The translations under genes and the position numbers were made by a program. From assembly GCF_947179165.1 (NCBI RefSeq), contig NC_077248.1:55661732-55725731 (forward strand): a DNA stretch of 64,000 nt, written 5' to 3'. Under the pieces are notes generated by a model. It made no database searches. It saw only the letters and a list, made by a program, of their open reading frames with translations, and was not told where the DNA came from. The first letter of the stretch is position 1, and every line of letters begins with the position of its first letter. This DNA is from Solanum dulcamara. Its lineage: Eukaryota; Streptophyta; Magnoliopsida; Solanales; Solanaceae. Below, one piece after another: positions 47,722 through 58,642 of the stretch.

Positions 47722-50583
47722 TATCACAACCTGAATCCATACCATGATGTCGCCTATTTTAACCCCCAAGTAGGCAAGAAAAATCCAAGTCAAATCTCAA
47801 TCTAATTAAATAATTAATAACATAAGAAAGTGGAAGCAAAAAAAATATAACAAAAGAAAATTCAGGCCAGGGTATAGATATGTAAATATGATACAAAATT
47901 TACAAAAGGCTGGATAATAACCAAAACAAATGAAAAATTGATACTAGACCAAATCCCAGATCTGGTATCGCCTATAAAGGAGCCACTAAGTACAAAATAA
48001 TGTAAAAATATACAATACAGATCTGACTATCCAAAATTACAAGTGCAAGTAAGTACAAAATAAGGAAAGTAGAAAGTCTCTAAACATCAAGAGCTCACCA
48101 AAATCCAAATCTGGCACCATAAGGATGATCAAGCGCGCGTTGGGGGTGGCTAGAACTGGGAGCTACATCAAAAAGATGCAAAAGTACAGTATGAGTACCA
48201 AATCACTGGGTACTCAGTAGGCATCATAGGCAGATCGATCCTAGAAAGAATAAATATATAATAAATAGTACGATGATACTAATAACAATAAGAGAGAAAC
48301 ATAAACTACAAATATGGGAAAAGAGGGCACGCGAATAATCATATGATAATCAAGTGATTCCAACCAATCATGTAATCAGATCAATAATCTCAATTAATAA
48401 AATACCGGGAGAATGCACAATTATAACTCGTAGTTAAGGCTCAATATCCTCTAAAAGTATCATGAAGAACCCGGAATAAACCTCAAGCTCATCAAATAAT
48501 GGGGCGCCCAGAATAATACTTCGAGTTTATCAATATTGTAATAATAAACCAAAATATGTATCAACAGGCCCCTCAAAATTCACACCTAGAGTTTATCAAA
48601 TGATATAAAGTGTAGCCCAAAGTCAATAAAAGGGCCGCTCGGAATCATACCTCGAGTTTATCAACTATGAATTTCCATAAATAAGATGTCACCATTTTTT
48701 CATCAAATCCCTCCTACTTATTCATCAACCAAAAGTCCTATTATCATCTTTTAGTCTTTCTTTTAAACAGGGCTTTTAACACTGATAAGGTAAATAAGGG
48801 AAATAGTATGTTAAAAATCATATGACACTCACCTAAGAATCCGGTGTACTGAAAGCATGGCCTCGGACCCAACATTTTAATATCATAAGCAACAAAGGCA
48901 TAATCATAAACCAAAAATCATATCAAGTGACCAACCGAAACCATTCAAGTCAACCAAGCCACATCCTAGGTTCAAATCACCTAGGAGAAAGTTCTTAGGA
49001 CTCTACATGATGTAAGCAAGTCAAGATATCACCTAGACTAAGGATCCAACAACTAAAACCCCAACTTGTCTCTAACGATGCTCATCGACTCCAAATTTCT
49101 CAATAGGATATCAACACTTAAATAACCACCCTAATCATGCATTACTACTCAAAATATACCAATTTTAACCAAGCCAAGTCTAACAAGGGTAAGCCATAAC
49201 CTTCCTCGAAGTCGAAACCGCACCTAAACCGCTAAACTTTGGTCTTCCTTTTATAAGCCGCCTCCAAACAATGCCACTCTATCAAATTATTGAAGAACAC
49301 ATCGAAATAAGGCCAACAATACCCATATTACTATAATTAAAAACAAAAGTAAAATTGGGTCAAAATTTGATATTGGAACCCACGCATGAAATTAAAACAA
49401 CCAACTCCATCACAAGGTCTCAAATTACTCAAGGAACTTGTGTCCCAAAAAAAAGCATATTCCGAGCAGTAAAAAAGCTCAAACAATCCCTCCAAATTCT
49501 AGCCCTAGAATAGTTCAAAATGTAAGAAACAATGAAATTTAAGAGAAACTTACAAGGTTTTTAGGACAAAAAGGGGTCTCGGAACGGCCCCTCAAGAATT
49601 TCCAACACACTCGAGTAAGAATGATCAAAAATGGCCAAGAATTGCTTTTCAAATCACTCTTTTTCTTTGTCTCAAAATGGGACTTAGACTGTTGAAAACG
49701 GGCATTTAATTCACTGGAATTAGGAATTTTGTTCATCGCAATTGCGAGCAGGTCCCTGCGATCGCTATGTATGATCCAGTTAACCCATGGCGATTGTGAT
49801 GGTCAATCACGCGATCATGATGCCCATGGTCTTAGACTTTCACGATCGCCGACCACTGGGTTGTGAATGCAAAGAGAAAAAGCTCTTGTAACAGCAGTTC
49901 AGCTGGTGTTGCACTTTGGAGAATAGAGTTTTTCTCTGATGGGGGTCCAAAATTCATTCAAAACCCCGAGAACACAAACAGACTATGCTACCCAACCATA
50001 AATTGCATTTTGAACTTACTAGAATCGATGAATTTTCCAATGGAGGTACTTTCGTTGAAATGTTGACCAAAGTCAACACTTTCCAAAGAAAGCTTTCAAA
50101 TTGCACAAACGGCCTAAAATTCATTCCGAGCACCTCAAAAACCAAAACAAAGTTGTCTAGACCAAACTCAGCATTTTAGAGCTAACCGCGCTGCCGAAAT
50201 TTTCATTCGAGCGCATTGACTCAAAATGTTGACCGAAGTTAAGCCTTGGCCAAAACTTAAAGTTAAAATGACAAAACCACCTAAACTCAAAATGAAGACT
50301 CCAAAACCCAAACCAACCTCCCTCTTTGACCAAAATGGACCTTTTGGAGTTGATGGAAGTGTGGGAATTTTCATAAGATGCCCTAATCTCTGAATGTTGA
50401 GTAAAGTCAACTCTTTCAAAACTTAAGCCTCAAAAATTGCCAAACCACCTAAAAACTCACCTGAACACGTTGGAAAGCATGCCACCCATCCCTAAATCAC
50501 ATATGAGCTATAAAAATGCTATGGGAAGGTGTAAAATGATAAAAATACGCAAAAACACAAAAATGACCTTAGAGGTCATTACA
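47722..50583 (-). repeat. 5' LTR of element D
   Basis: 2862 bp on the minus strand, from TGTAATGACC (50583) to GTGATA (47722, TG changed to TA on the plus strand). Carries the palindrome at 50562-50580. Small frames inside it (49539-50419) are not genes. Confidence 0.82.
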
Positions 50584-50966
50584 AGATAGAACACTTGAAA
50601 GTAAGTATGAGAATCTAAAACAAAAGGTAAAGTGACACAAGATGTTTTTCTACTAGTTATATACCAATCCTTTTAGTTGTTTTTTATATTTTATCGATTT
50701 CCCCTTTTAAATCCTTTTTGAAACATTTATATAATGGTAATTTATGACTTGTGGAATGGGTGATACAATTTTCGAGGTGATCAAATGAGTTTTATAGAAA
50801 ATACCTAATTTTGAGAGTATAAGTAGGACATGCATAGAAAATATTTCTATTTTACATTCTTTAAAAAATATATAGCGAGAGTTTTAGTGCACTGGACTGC
50901 CCTTTTTTATTCTTTAAAATATATTAATCAAATTTGAAAATGAACACTTTTTAAAATAGGGGAGAA
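50584..50966 (+). other. Sequence ending in a plus-strand polypurine tract
   Basis: AT-rich, no coding signal. It ends AAAATAGGGGAGAA (50953-50966), a typical polypurine tract, directly before TGTAATAATCC. It may be the last internal bases of a plus-strand LTR element disrupted by element D. Confidence 0.4.
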
Positions 50967-51274
50967 TGTAATAATCCTAACTAAATTAGGTGTTAATTTT
51001 TTATTTAAGTAAAATAAAAGACAAGGAGACTAAATTTTAAAAAAGGAGAATAGGAAAAATGCCAAATGTGATTAAAAAAAGGGCTTGTTGAGAATGAAAA
51101 GAAATAGAAAAACAGAGGAAGCACAAAGCAGTAACAAAAATGAGAAAAATAGAAGAAGAAGAAGAAAAAGAAGAAGAAGAAGAAGAAGAAGAAGGAGGAG
51201 GAGGAGGAGGAGGAGGAGAAGAAGAAGAAGAAGGAGAAGGAGAGGAGGAAGAGGAGGAAGAGGAAGAGGAAGAG

Positions 51275-51309
<35 letters not shown>

Positions 51310-51880
51310 AGAAGAGGAGGAGGGAGAGGAAGAGGAAGAGGAAGAAGAATAAGAAGAAGAAGAAGAGGAGGAGGAGGAGGATAAAGAGGAGGAAGAGGAG
51401 GGAGAGGAAGAGGAGGAAGAGGGGGAGGAAGAGGAAGAGGAAGAGGAAGAGGAAGAGGAAGAGGAAGAAGAGGATATTCATCAAAATGCATCAAGGTCAT
51501 TATTATCATTGTTTTCATGAGATAATTATATGATTATGAGTAAGTTTTGAGGGTAGAAACATGAAAACATTTCTATAATAGAAAAATGCAGTGATAGGGT
51601 TGTTAGAATAAAATGTTGATTTTGGATAATGACTCATTTTCTAAAATTTGACATGTGAGTTTGTATTATGATTGATTATAATCTGAAAGAAAATTTTAGA
51701 TTTAACTTTGGAGGGTTAGGGTGACTTCATAATTTGATTTTCGAGCGAAAAAAAGAGCAACATGAATGTCAATGTTATATATTTTGATGCTTGAGTTTCA
51801 TTTTGAGGCAAGTGGAGATTTCTTAGTCTTTGAAGACTTTTGAGGACTATCACCAGTGTGAATCCACTAGTACAAACAAT
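50967..51880 (+). repeat. Probable start of a plus-strand 3' LTR
   Basis: TGTAATAATCCTAACTAAATTAGG follows the polypurine tract, as an LTR start would. The right end was not found, and 51880 is only a rough limit. It contains the GA tract. Confidence 0.35.
51151..51474. repeat. 324-bp GA-only (polypurine) tract
   Basis: Mixed GAA, GAG and GGA repeats. The plus strand is all purine except for T at 51350 and 51382. It gives poly-Glu, Arg/Gly-rich and Leu/Phe/Pro-rich apparent ORFs, which are artefacts. Confidence 0.97.
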
Positions 51881-52339
51881 GGTTTAATAGTGAATAACCA
51901 AACCACCAAAATAGGCCCAACCCAGAATGAACTCTCAAACTTTGTTTGGATTTCAATGCATTCAAACCAGCTAAAATGTTGTTGACTTAATATTTTTGTT
52001 ATGACCAATTTTTTTTTGGTTATTTTCTGTCTTGATGCTTGTGGAAATATGATTAATATTTTGTTTCTATTCTGACTTATAATGTACTTCTGAGTGTGAA
52101 AATAAGGCTACAATTAAATTGATGGATCAGATTAAGACAAATAAAAAAAGTATGTTTTCAAAAGATTTTAATGAAAATAATATTTACTTGTCTCATTGTT
52201 TCTGTTCTGTTTAAATTATCTATTTGTATAAGTGGTCAATCTTTTAACAATTTTAGATCTTTAATTTCGTCCAACTGATACTAAAATGCTTATGCTTTTC
52301 TTCTCTTGCCTATGCCCTCTTCTCACCTCCTAATCTATC

Positions 52340-52790
52340 ACTTAATAAAATCATTGATGATTCTATTGAAGGTCTCGAGGATGTATCCACGATCTATCAA
52401 AGAGGTATAGATCATATGTGTAGGAGAATTTGTGTAATTCAACATGTTCAATCAGTCTCAGGGAAGATAGCTGCAATTTGTTGTAATATTTTACAGAAGC
52501 TAGACTATGATTTAGTTCATTACCAAATACTGGATGACAACCTTAGAGTAAGCATACATACTTGTGTAGGTGATACTATCATTGAGAAGACAAACATATT
52601 CTATCAGCTGGTGTTCATCTCAGTATTGGAACATCGTGACATGGATTGAACATGTTATGGATACAAACAAACCTCTTCGTCCCTAAGCATATTAAAATGT
52701 TTGTTATAGAAAAGGTTGAAGGACATTGGTTGAAAGCATTTCATTGGCCTCGTTTATCACAAACATTTCAACTTGATCAGGGAGAAGGAG
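52340..52790 (+). pseudogene. eIF4A (DEAD-box helicase) pseudogene fragment, left copy
   Basis: Translation matches the first helicase domain of plant eIF4A in order. It gives YQRGIDHMCRRICVIQHVQS (parent pattern IQQRG...DVIQQAQSGTGKT), AICCNILQKLDYDLVHYQ (FCSGVLQQLDYSLVECQ), then VSIHTCVGDTIIEK (VKVHACVGGTSVRED), in the next frame SAGVHLSIGTS (SSGVHVVVGTPGR), and IKMFVIEKVEGHW (IKMFVLDEADEML). About 25 codons containing the PTREL motif are missing. The P-loop lacks its GTGKT form and the DEAD box is lost. No introns are seen in this stretch, so a processed copy is possible. Confidence 0.8.
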
Positions 52791-52810
52791 GTTTTTTTAT
52801 TTATATCTAA

Positions 52811-53115
52811 AACATGTCCAGCACATGCCAAGATGTACCAATAATGATATGAACACCAGTTGATATAATATGATTATCCTTCTCAACGCTAGTACCAACT
52901 ATATAAGCATGTATATTTACTCTATGGTGGTCACCAAGTCCATGTCAATGAACTAAATTATAATCAAGTTGCTGTAACATTTTACAACAAAATACACTAA
53001 TTTGTTTGAGATAGATTAAGCATGTTCAATAACATTAAATCCCCTACAGAATGCATTTGTACCTCATTGCTAGATCGTAGATAGTCACTCAAGTCCTTCA
53101 ATAGAATCATCAAAG
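52811..53115 (-). pseudogene. eIF4A pseudogene fragment, right (inverted) copy
   Basis: The minus strand gives LDYNLVH, then VNIHAYIVGTSVEKDNHI and GVHIIIGTSWHVLDM, corresponding to the same eIF4A region as the left copy. The PTREL region is also missing here, so the deletion happened before the inverted duplication. Stops are present. It lacks the segment after the GTPGR-equivalent, which is in the loop of the left copy. Confidence 0.75.
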
Positions 53116-53418
53116 ATTTCACTTAGTGATATATTAGAAAGTGAGAAGAGGAATTTTGCAAGGGGAGGAGAACTTAAAAGTTTCAATACCATTTTGAGAA
53201 AATGAAAATCTAAAATCATTAAAAGTCTAATAACTTAAACAAATCCAAACAGAATCTAAACAATGAGATAAGTAAAAACCATTTTCATTTAAATCTTTTG
53301 AAAACATGCCTTTTTTAATTTGTCTCTATCTGATCCATCAATTCAACTTTAGATTTATTTTTATGCTTAGCATAAGACCAAGAAGTCATAAGACAAACAT
53401 AATATTAATCATATTTTC

Positions 53419-54613
53419 TCTCCCTAAATTTTTCCTTGAGTTTTACCCTATAAATCTTAAATCCTCTTTCCCCTCCAATCTTTTCTCCGTAAAGTTTTTC
53501 GTACTCATGTTCCTCTTTACCACTCTTTCAAAAGGTGGTCTCACGGAAGATGACTAATTAATCATTGATTATATAAAATTAGAGTTTGCATACCAATCCT
53601 CCTAAATTATTATTCTCTATTATTGACCAAAATCATTTCAATACCATTTTTTCTTATAAACAATTTACCTTACAAAAGAGAAAACCTTCCTAAAATCCAA
53701 ACTATATAATAAATCTTTAGAAAAAAATAGATCACCCCTTATTGTATATTTATGAACATATGGTTTAATAAGTAATGGAATACCTTTGAATATGGATTTA
53801 TCGATGCTAAGCATACTTTTCCTCCTTCCTTCTTTAACACCATTAATGCTCTCAACACATTGAGATACTTCTGTCAGTAATTTAGTGTTGATTGTTGGAC
53901 TGCATTTGGCTTCAAATACAAAACCCTAGATACACACAAAGTAATAACTTGTACACATAAATATACACATACACACCTAAATCTACAAATAATTTTCATT
54001 TTTATTAAAATTCAAAATCATTAGCATTTGATTGACATTTTGTTGATTGCAGATAACGTTTCCTTTTTCCTCTAACAGAAAATTTGCTAGAGAAAATTTC
54101 ACCCCAAAATCCCTTCACTATATTATAATGTGAAAGACTAAGAAATAATACAACTATATTTATAATAGGAGAAGTACCTTGGACATAAACCAAGTTAGTA
54201 AAGTCATGGATTTTGTTTCCAAAATTTCAACAAATTTACCTTTTCTAGTTATATATTTTACGTAATTAAAACATTATTTTCCTTCTAAATTTTTGGGGGG
54301 AATCAATAGTTTTTCCTAATTAGCCTCAAAGATAGAAATAGATGAATAGTAAATATCTATCCTAAATGCTGCTGTAGAAAAGGTTTTCTCAAGATTGTAT
54401 CTAGTCTACATAATTTTGACCAAAAAACAAAATAATCATTGTCTCCAACAATAATTCGAAGAAAAAACTATCATAGCCTAGAAGTTCTGAATGTTTCTCC
54501 CCAAGGTCAAAGGACGACAGGGCAACCTTTTCAGCCTCTAAGATTAATTCAATGTGAGTCCTAATTTATCTTTTACACGTTTCACCTAGTAAACTATTTA
54601 CATACTTGACCTA
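53419..54613. other. AT-rich sequence, no feature recognised
   Basis: Contains only short chance frames (for example 54005-54193). No element end, RNA gene or conserved motif was seen. Confidence 0.45.
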
Positions 54614-56010
54614 TGTCACAGCCTGATTCCTCAAGTCATGAAGGCGCCTAATATAACCCACAAGTAGACAAGCCAATCCATACTCCGAAACTACAAATAA
54701 TGGAATTAAGGGCATAAAACTAAACTCAAACTAAACAATAACATAAATAACAAGAATCATACATAAAGAACAAGGAAGTCACATGTACAAAGATGCTAAC
54801 AAAATGTGTAGAAGTTCCAAAAGTAGACCGCAGAAACAAGACTGTCTCCAAAAAAAGAAGAAGCAAAAGATAAGTACATATATACAGAAGGAGACGACCA
54901 AATCTAGGATGTTGTGTGCTCACCCTCGCCTCCAAATCTTACTGCGGCTGGCTAGAGATCAACTCTGGTAGCTGTGCTCAGAAATAGATCATGAAAACTG
55001 ATGCAGAGTGTAGTATGAGTACAAAAACAATATGTACCCAATAGGCATAATAGGACGGCTAAGTAAGAAAAGCAAAAGTACTATGAAATGGAAGAATTTA
55101 AACCATAATAAAAAATAAGGAATGAAAAGTCTAATTGGGATGCACACAAATTTACTAACACACAGAAAGAGAAAGTAACTAACTAAATCCGACTAGGCTC
55201 CCATAAACCCGGTGGGTACACTCGCACGCAAGTTAAAAGTAAAACCCAAGCAGACTTCCATAACCTTGACCGGTACAAGGAAGAGTTTGAAATAAAATAA
55301 GAGAATCTGATGATATTTCCAAGATTTCCACAACTTTTCATGGACTTGAATTGAACCAATCAATATGTCCAAAGCTTCAGCAAAATCGATAGGAGTTAAA
55401 TACTTGAACTGCAATAAAGTTGAAGAATCAAGGACTTGAAAAAGATTTTGAGTAACCAAAGACTTGCACCAAGTTAAGGAAAATCGTGGACTTGAACTGC
55501 GTGTAAATATGACCAAGGACTTGCACCGAGGTGAAAATAGCTATGGACTTGAACTAAGCTATAAGGAGCGGTGGACTAGAGCCACAACTGCAACTGGAGG
55601 TGGAATTAAACCACGACTGAAGATAGCCAATATTCAATCACTTAATCATGCTTAGTCTAAGGATAGGAAAGACATAGCCTACCTATAGGCCGACCATGCA
55701 CGCTCTAATTTACGTAACTAGACCTTTTCCCTTTTGTTTGGACTCGAAACATTTCAATGCTATATAAAATAGAATCACAATATTATAATGATCATTTTAA
55801 CACTAAAATTATCAAAATCGGAGACAAACCAATTTTTCAGTCAAAAAGGGGAATATGGGACCCACTCCAGAAATTCTGTAATTGACTCCATGAAAAGGTC
55901 CTAAATACCTCCTTAAATGTTTTTTCCTAAATGGAACACAATTCGAGGCTCGAAACAGCCCAAACAAACACATGCAATAATTTTCCAAATTAATCACCAT
56001 TATGGGCTAG
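54614..56010 (-). repeat. LTR fragment related to LTR D
   Basis: Starts TGTCACAGCCTGATTCC, similar to the left end of LTR D (47722). The following text (GGCGCCTAATATAACCC, AAGTAGACAAG) parallels 47750-47780. Cut at about 56010, where RT sequence begins, so the start of the LTR on the minus strand and the integrase are missing. Confidence 0.6.
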
Positions 56011-56960
56011 GACAACAACTATATCAAAAGGAGTCAACAATCTAGGAAAATTCTTAACCACTTTGATTTTCTTAGGATCAATCATGATTCCTTCAACGGA
56101 GACAATATGACCAAGGAAAGTAACTTACCTTAACAAAAATTCACACGTACCAAACTTTGCATGCAACTAACGGTCCTTGAGAATTTTTAACACAATCCTC
56201 AAATGATTGGCATGCTCTTCCTCACTCCGACAGTAGATCAAAATATCATCAATGAATACAATAACGATCATATCCAAGTATTTCTTGAATACCCTGATAC
56301 TCAAATCCATAAAACCTGTATGAGCATTCGTTAGTCCAAAAGAAATAATCAAAAAATCAAAGTGACCATACCGAGTTTTAAAAGCCGTCTTCAGAATGTC
56401 ACATTCCCTTACTCGGATTGATGATAACTCAATCGAAGATCAATCTTTAAAAAGTAACTTGCTCCTTGAGAATTATCGAACAAGTTATCAATCCTTGGAA
56501 TGGGATATGTATTCTTAATTGTGACCTTGTTCAATTTCCAATAATCAATACACATACGAAGAGAACTATCCTTCTTTCTGACAAAGAGAATCAGAGAACC
56601 CCATGGAGAGATACTCGGTCTAATGAAACTCTTTTCTAGCAAATCCTTCAACTAATCCTTTAATTCCTTTAATTCTACCCGGGAAATTTGATAAGGAAAT
56701 TTGATAAGGATGAATAGAGATGGGCTGAGTATCAGGGAGGAGATCGATACCATAGTCTATTTCCCTTGCGGGAGGAATGCTTGAGAGATTATCAGGGAAA
56801 ATTAAAAACTCATTAAGAACTGACACTGACTCAAGAGTAAGAGTTTCAGAATTAGTATCTCTAACCCAGACTAGATGATAGATGCAACCTTTGGAAATTA
56901 TTTTTTGAGCTTTAAGGCATGAAATAAATTTACCCTTAAACACGGAATTGCTACCTTTTC
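56011..56960 (-). pseudogene. Element E reverse transcriptase, partial
   Basis: Blocks in order on the minus strand: [20 protein letters not shown] (56620-56943); [32 protein letters not shown] and [13 protein letters not shown] (56409-56651); [10 protein letters not shown] and [19 protein letters not shown] (56167-56352). The catalytic FIDD box is intact. Near 56050-56110 it reads EGIMIDPKKIKVVKN, the start of the RT-RNase H connection, then stops at the junction with LTR sequence. Frames are broken. Confidence 0.85.
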
Positions 56961-57520
56961 ATACTAGGAATGGCTCATTAGAACAGTGAAACTTGACACA
57001 TGAATCCTACAACAAATAGAGGCATAACATCCATGAAGCCAATCCATTCTGAGAATAACATCGAAATCGGTCATATCAAGCTCTACAAGATCAACTAAGG
57101 TTATTTAATAAAAAAGTAAAATTGGACAATTTCTATAGACTCTTTTAGCCAAAATTGAATCACTAATAGGAATATACACCGAAAAAGGCTTGAGCAAGAT
57201 CTCAAGACTAAGAATAAGAGAATGTTAGGATAAGCTTTTTTAAGTTGGAAATTCCTGATTTTCATATTTAGCATTTTAAAGCCGTTTTGTCTTAAAGGGA
57301 GTATTCAGACGCACTTTCTTCATTTACCCAAACACCATAAAAGAACTTAAAAGCTATTTTAACTTTAAAAGTACTTAAAATAAGCCTATCCAAATAGACT
57401 CTTTATCTTCTAGCAAGATAAAAAGTAACAAATGATAGAGTGACATCCGGATCTAACAATGCAGATACATTAATGTCAAAGACTTTTAACATATCCGTGA
57501 CCACATCTGAAGATTCCTCC
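56961..57520 (-). pseudogene. Element E protease region with MITE-like insert
   Basis: Lies between gag and RT, where the protease is expected. Only weak similarity can be read. The region is interrupted at 57217-57402 by a non-coding insert. Confidence 0.45.
57217..57402. mobile_element. MITE-like insert in element E
   Basis: About 186 bp with imperfect terminal inverted repeats (AGAGAATGTTAGGATAAGC at the left, AGAGTCTATTTGGATAGGC on the other strand at the right). The right end resembles that of the insert at 44179-44435 (AAATAAGYCYWTCCAAA). A target-site duplication is not clear. Confidence 0.5.
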
Positions 57521-58642
57521 ATCTCTTGTATAGCTTAGAGGGTATCAAACCTATTTTGGTGTGGGCTGCCACCTTGTGGATCTCATCCACCTTGAGTAGT
57601 CTGACCTTGAGAACGCCCTTGTCTCCCCTTGTTAGAGCATTCAGAGACTTTATGCCCTATCTTACCACATCCAAAGCATGCACCCATTCCAACAAAAAAT
57701 TTACCTTCATGGTTTCTTCCAAACTCGGTACACTTAGGAAGAGTAGGTCATCTAGCATTACCACCTTGGGCATTAGGGATGGAGGTCCTATCTTTATCAA
57801 ATATTTAACCTAGATATTTTGAAGAACCTTGGACTTGAAACTTTTGGCTTGCTGGAAAAGGCCATTACCACCACCCGATTTAGGTTGATAAAACCCACAT
57901 TTATAAAGAGCCGTCTTGGACTCCCTTACTTTCCTTTTCTTAGACTTCTCCCCTTCAATTTGTTCGGCATAAGTCCTGAGCCTAAATATATCTATATCCT
58001 TGATAAGGATAGCGGTTTAGCATTATTTTATCACCAAATTTGATACACTTAAAATAAACTTACTCATTTGGGCACGAGGGTCGGCCACCAAACAAGGAGC
58101 ATAATTGAACAACTTTCTAAACTTGAGGGTATATTCCCTCACACTCGTGTTTCCTTGCTTAAGGTTGATAAAATCCAACACCTTTTCCTCTATCAACTCA
58201 AGTGGAAGAAGTGGTCAAGAAATGTAACTTTGAAATACTCACAACCTATGGGACCCTCTTCAACCCTTTTGGTTTTCCATTGATTGTACCACTACTTGAG
58301 CGACACCTTTGAGTTGGTAGGCTACAAATTCCACCTTCTCCTTCGAAGACACTCCCCTAATATCCCTGATCTTATACACTTCATCAATAAATCTTAGATC
58401 CTCATCAATCTTGTATCCATGAAACTCAGGAGGGTTCATCCTTGCGAAGTCTCTAACCCTTGATGTCGGAGTATGCACATTTAGAGGAGCAACTACCCTT
58501 CAGTTAATGTGAGTAGTCACAAATTGGGATAACATCTGAAAAGCAACTCAGAATTATACACTAGTCACTTGTTCATTCAAAGAGTCAGAGTTATTTGCTC
58601 CTTTTCGATGTTTCTTCGGATAGGAGCTCTTCGTGGAGGCAT
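57521..58642 (-). pseudogene. Element E gag with CCHC zinc knuckle
   Basis: Start MPPRRAPIRRN at 58640-58642, a common start for gypsy gag. 58260-58478 reads MNPPEFHGYKIDEDLRFIDE and VEFVAYQLKGVAQV. The knuckle at 57637-57678 is intact: CFGCGKIGHKVSEC. Several stops and frameshifts between them. Confidence 0.8.

Larger units (their letters stand above)
42531..50583 (-). mobile_element. Ty3/gypsy element D, 3' LTR truncated
   Basis: A minus-strand element with a complete 5' LTR (47722-50583), primer-binding site, gag, protease, RT, RNase H and integrase remnants, and a 3' LTR of which only the last 330 bp or so (42531-42860) remain. The 3' LTR is fused at about 42530 to pol of family B, which suggests recombination between elements rather than simple insertion. 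It also carries a MITE-like insert (44179-44435). Confidence 0.85.
52044..53418. repeat. Inverted duplication around an eIF4A pseudogene
   Basis: Left arm 52044-52656 (613 bp) and right arm 52811-53418 (608 bp) are reverse complements along their whole length, with scattered mismatches, around a 154-bp loop. Each arm holds about 300 bp of eIF4A-derived sequence, nearest the loop, plus about 300 bp of non-coding sequence outside it. Confidence 0.85.

Noticed and set aside
51005..51518. Poly-Leu/Phe, poly-Glu and Arg/Gly-rich ORFs
   Set aside because: Products of the GA tract read in different frames.
52416..52649. Novel 77-residue protein
   Set aside because: Aligns with eIF4A motifs and belongs to a pseudogene with a deletion and frameshift.
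52340..52790. Endogenous viral sequence (rhabdovirus- or pararetrovirus-like) as source of the unusual ORF
   Set aside because: The order of motifs fits eIF4A much better, including VHACVGGTS-like and IKMFVLDEAD-like segments.
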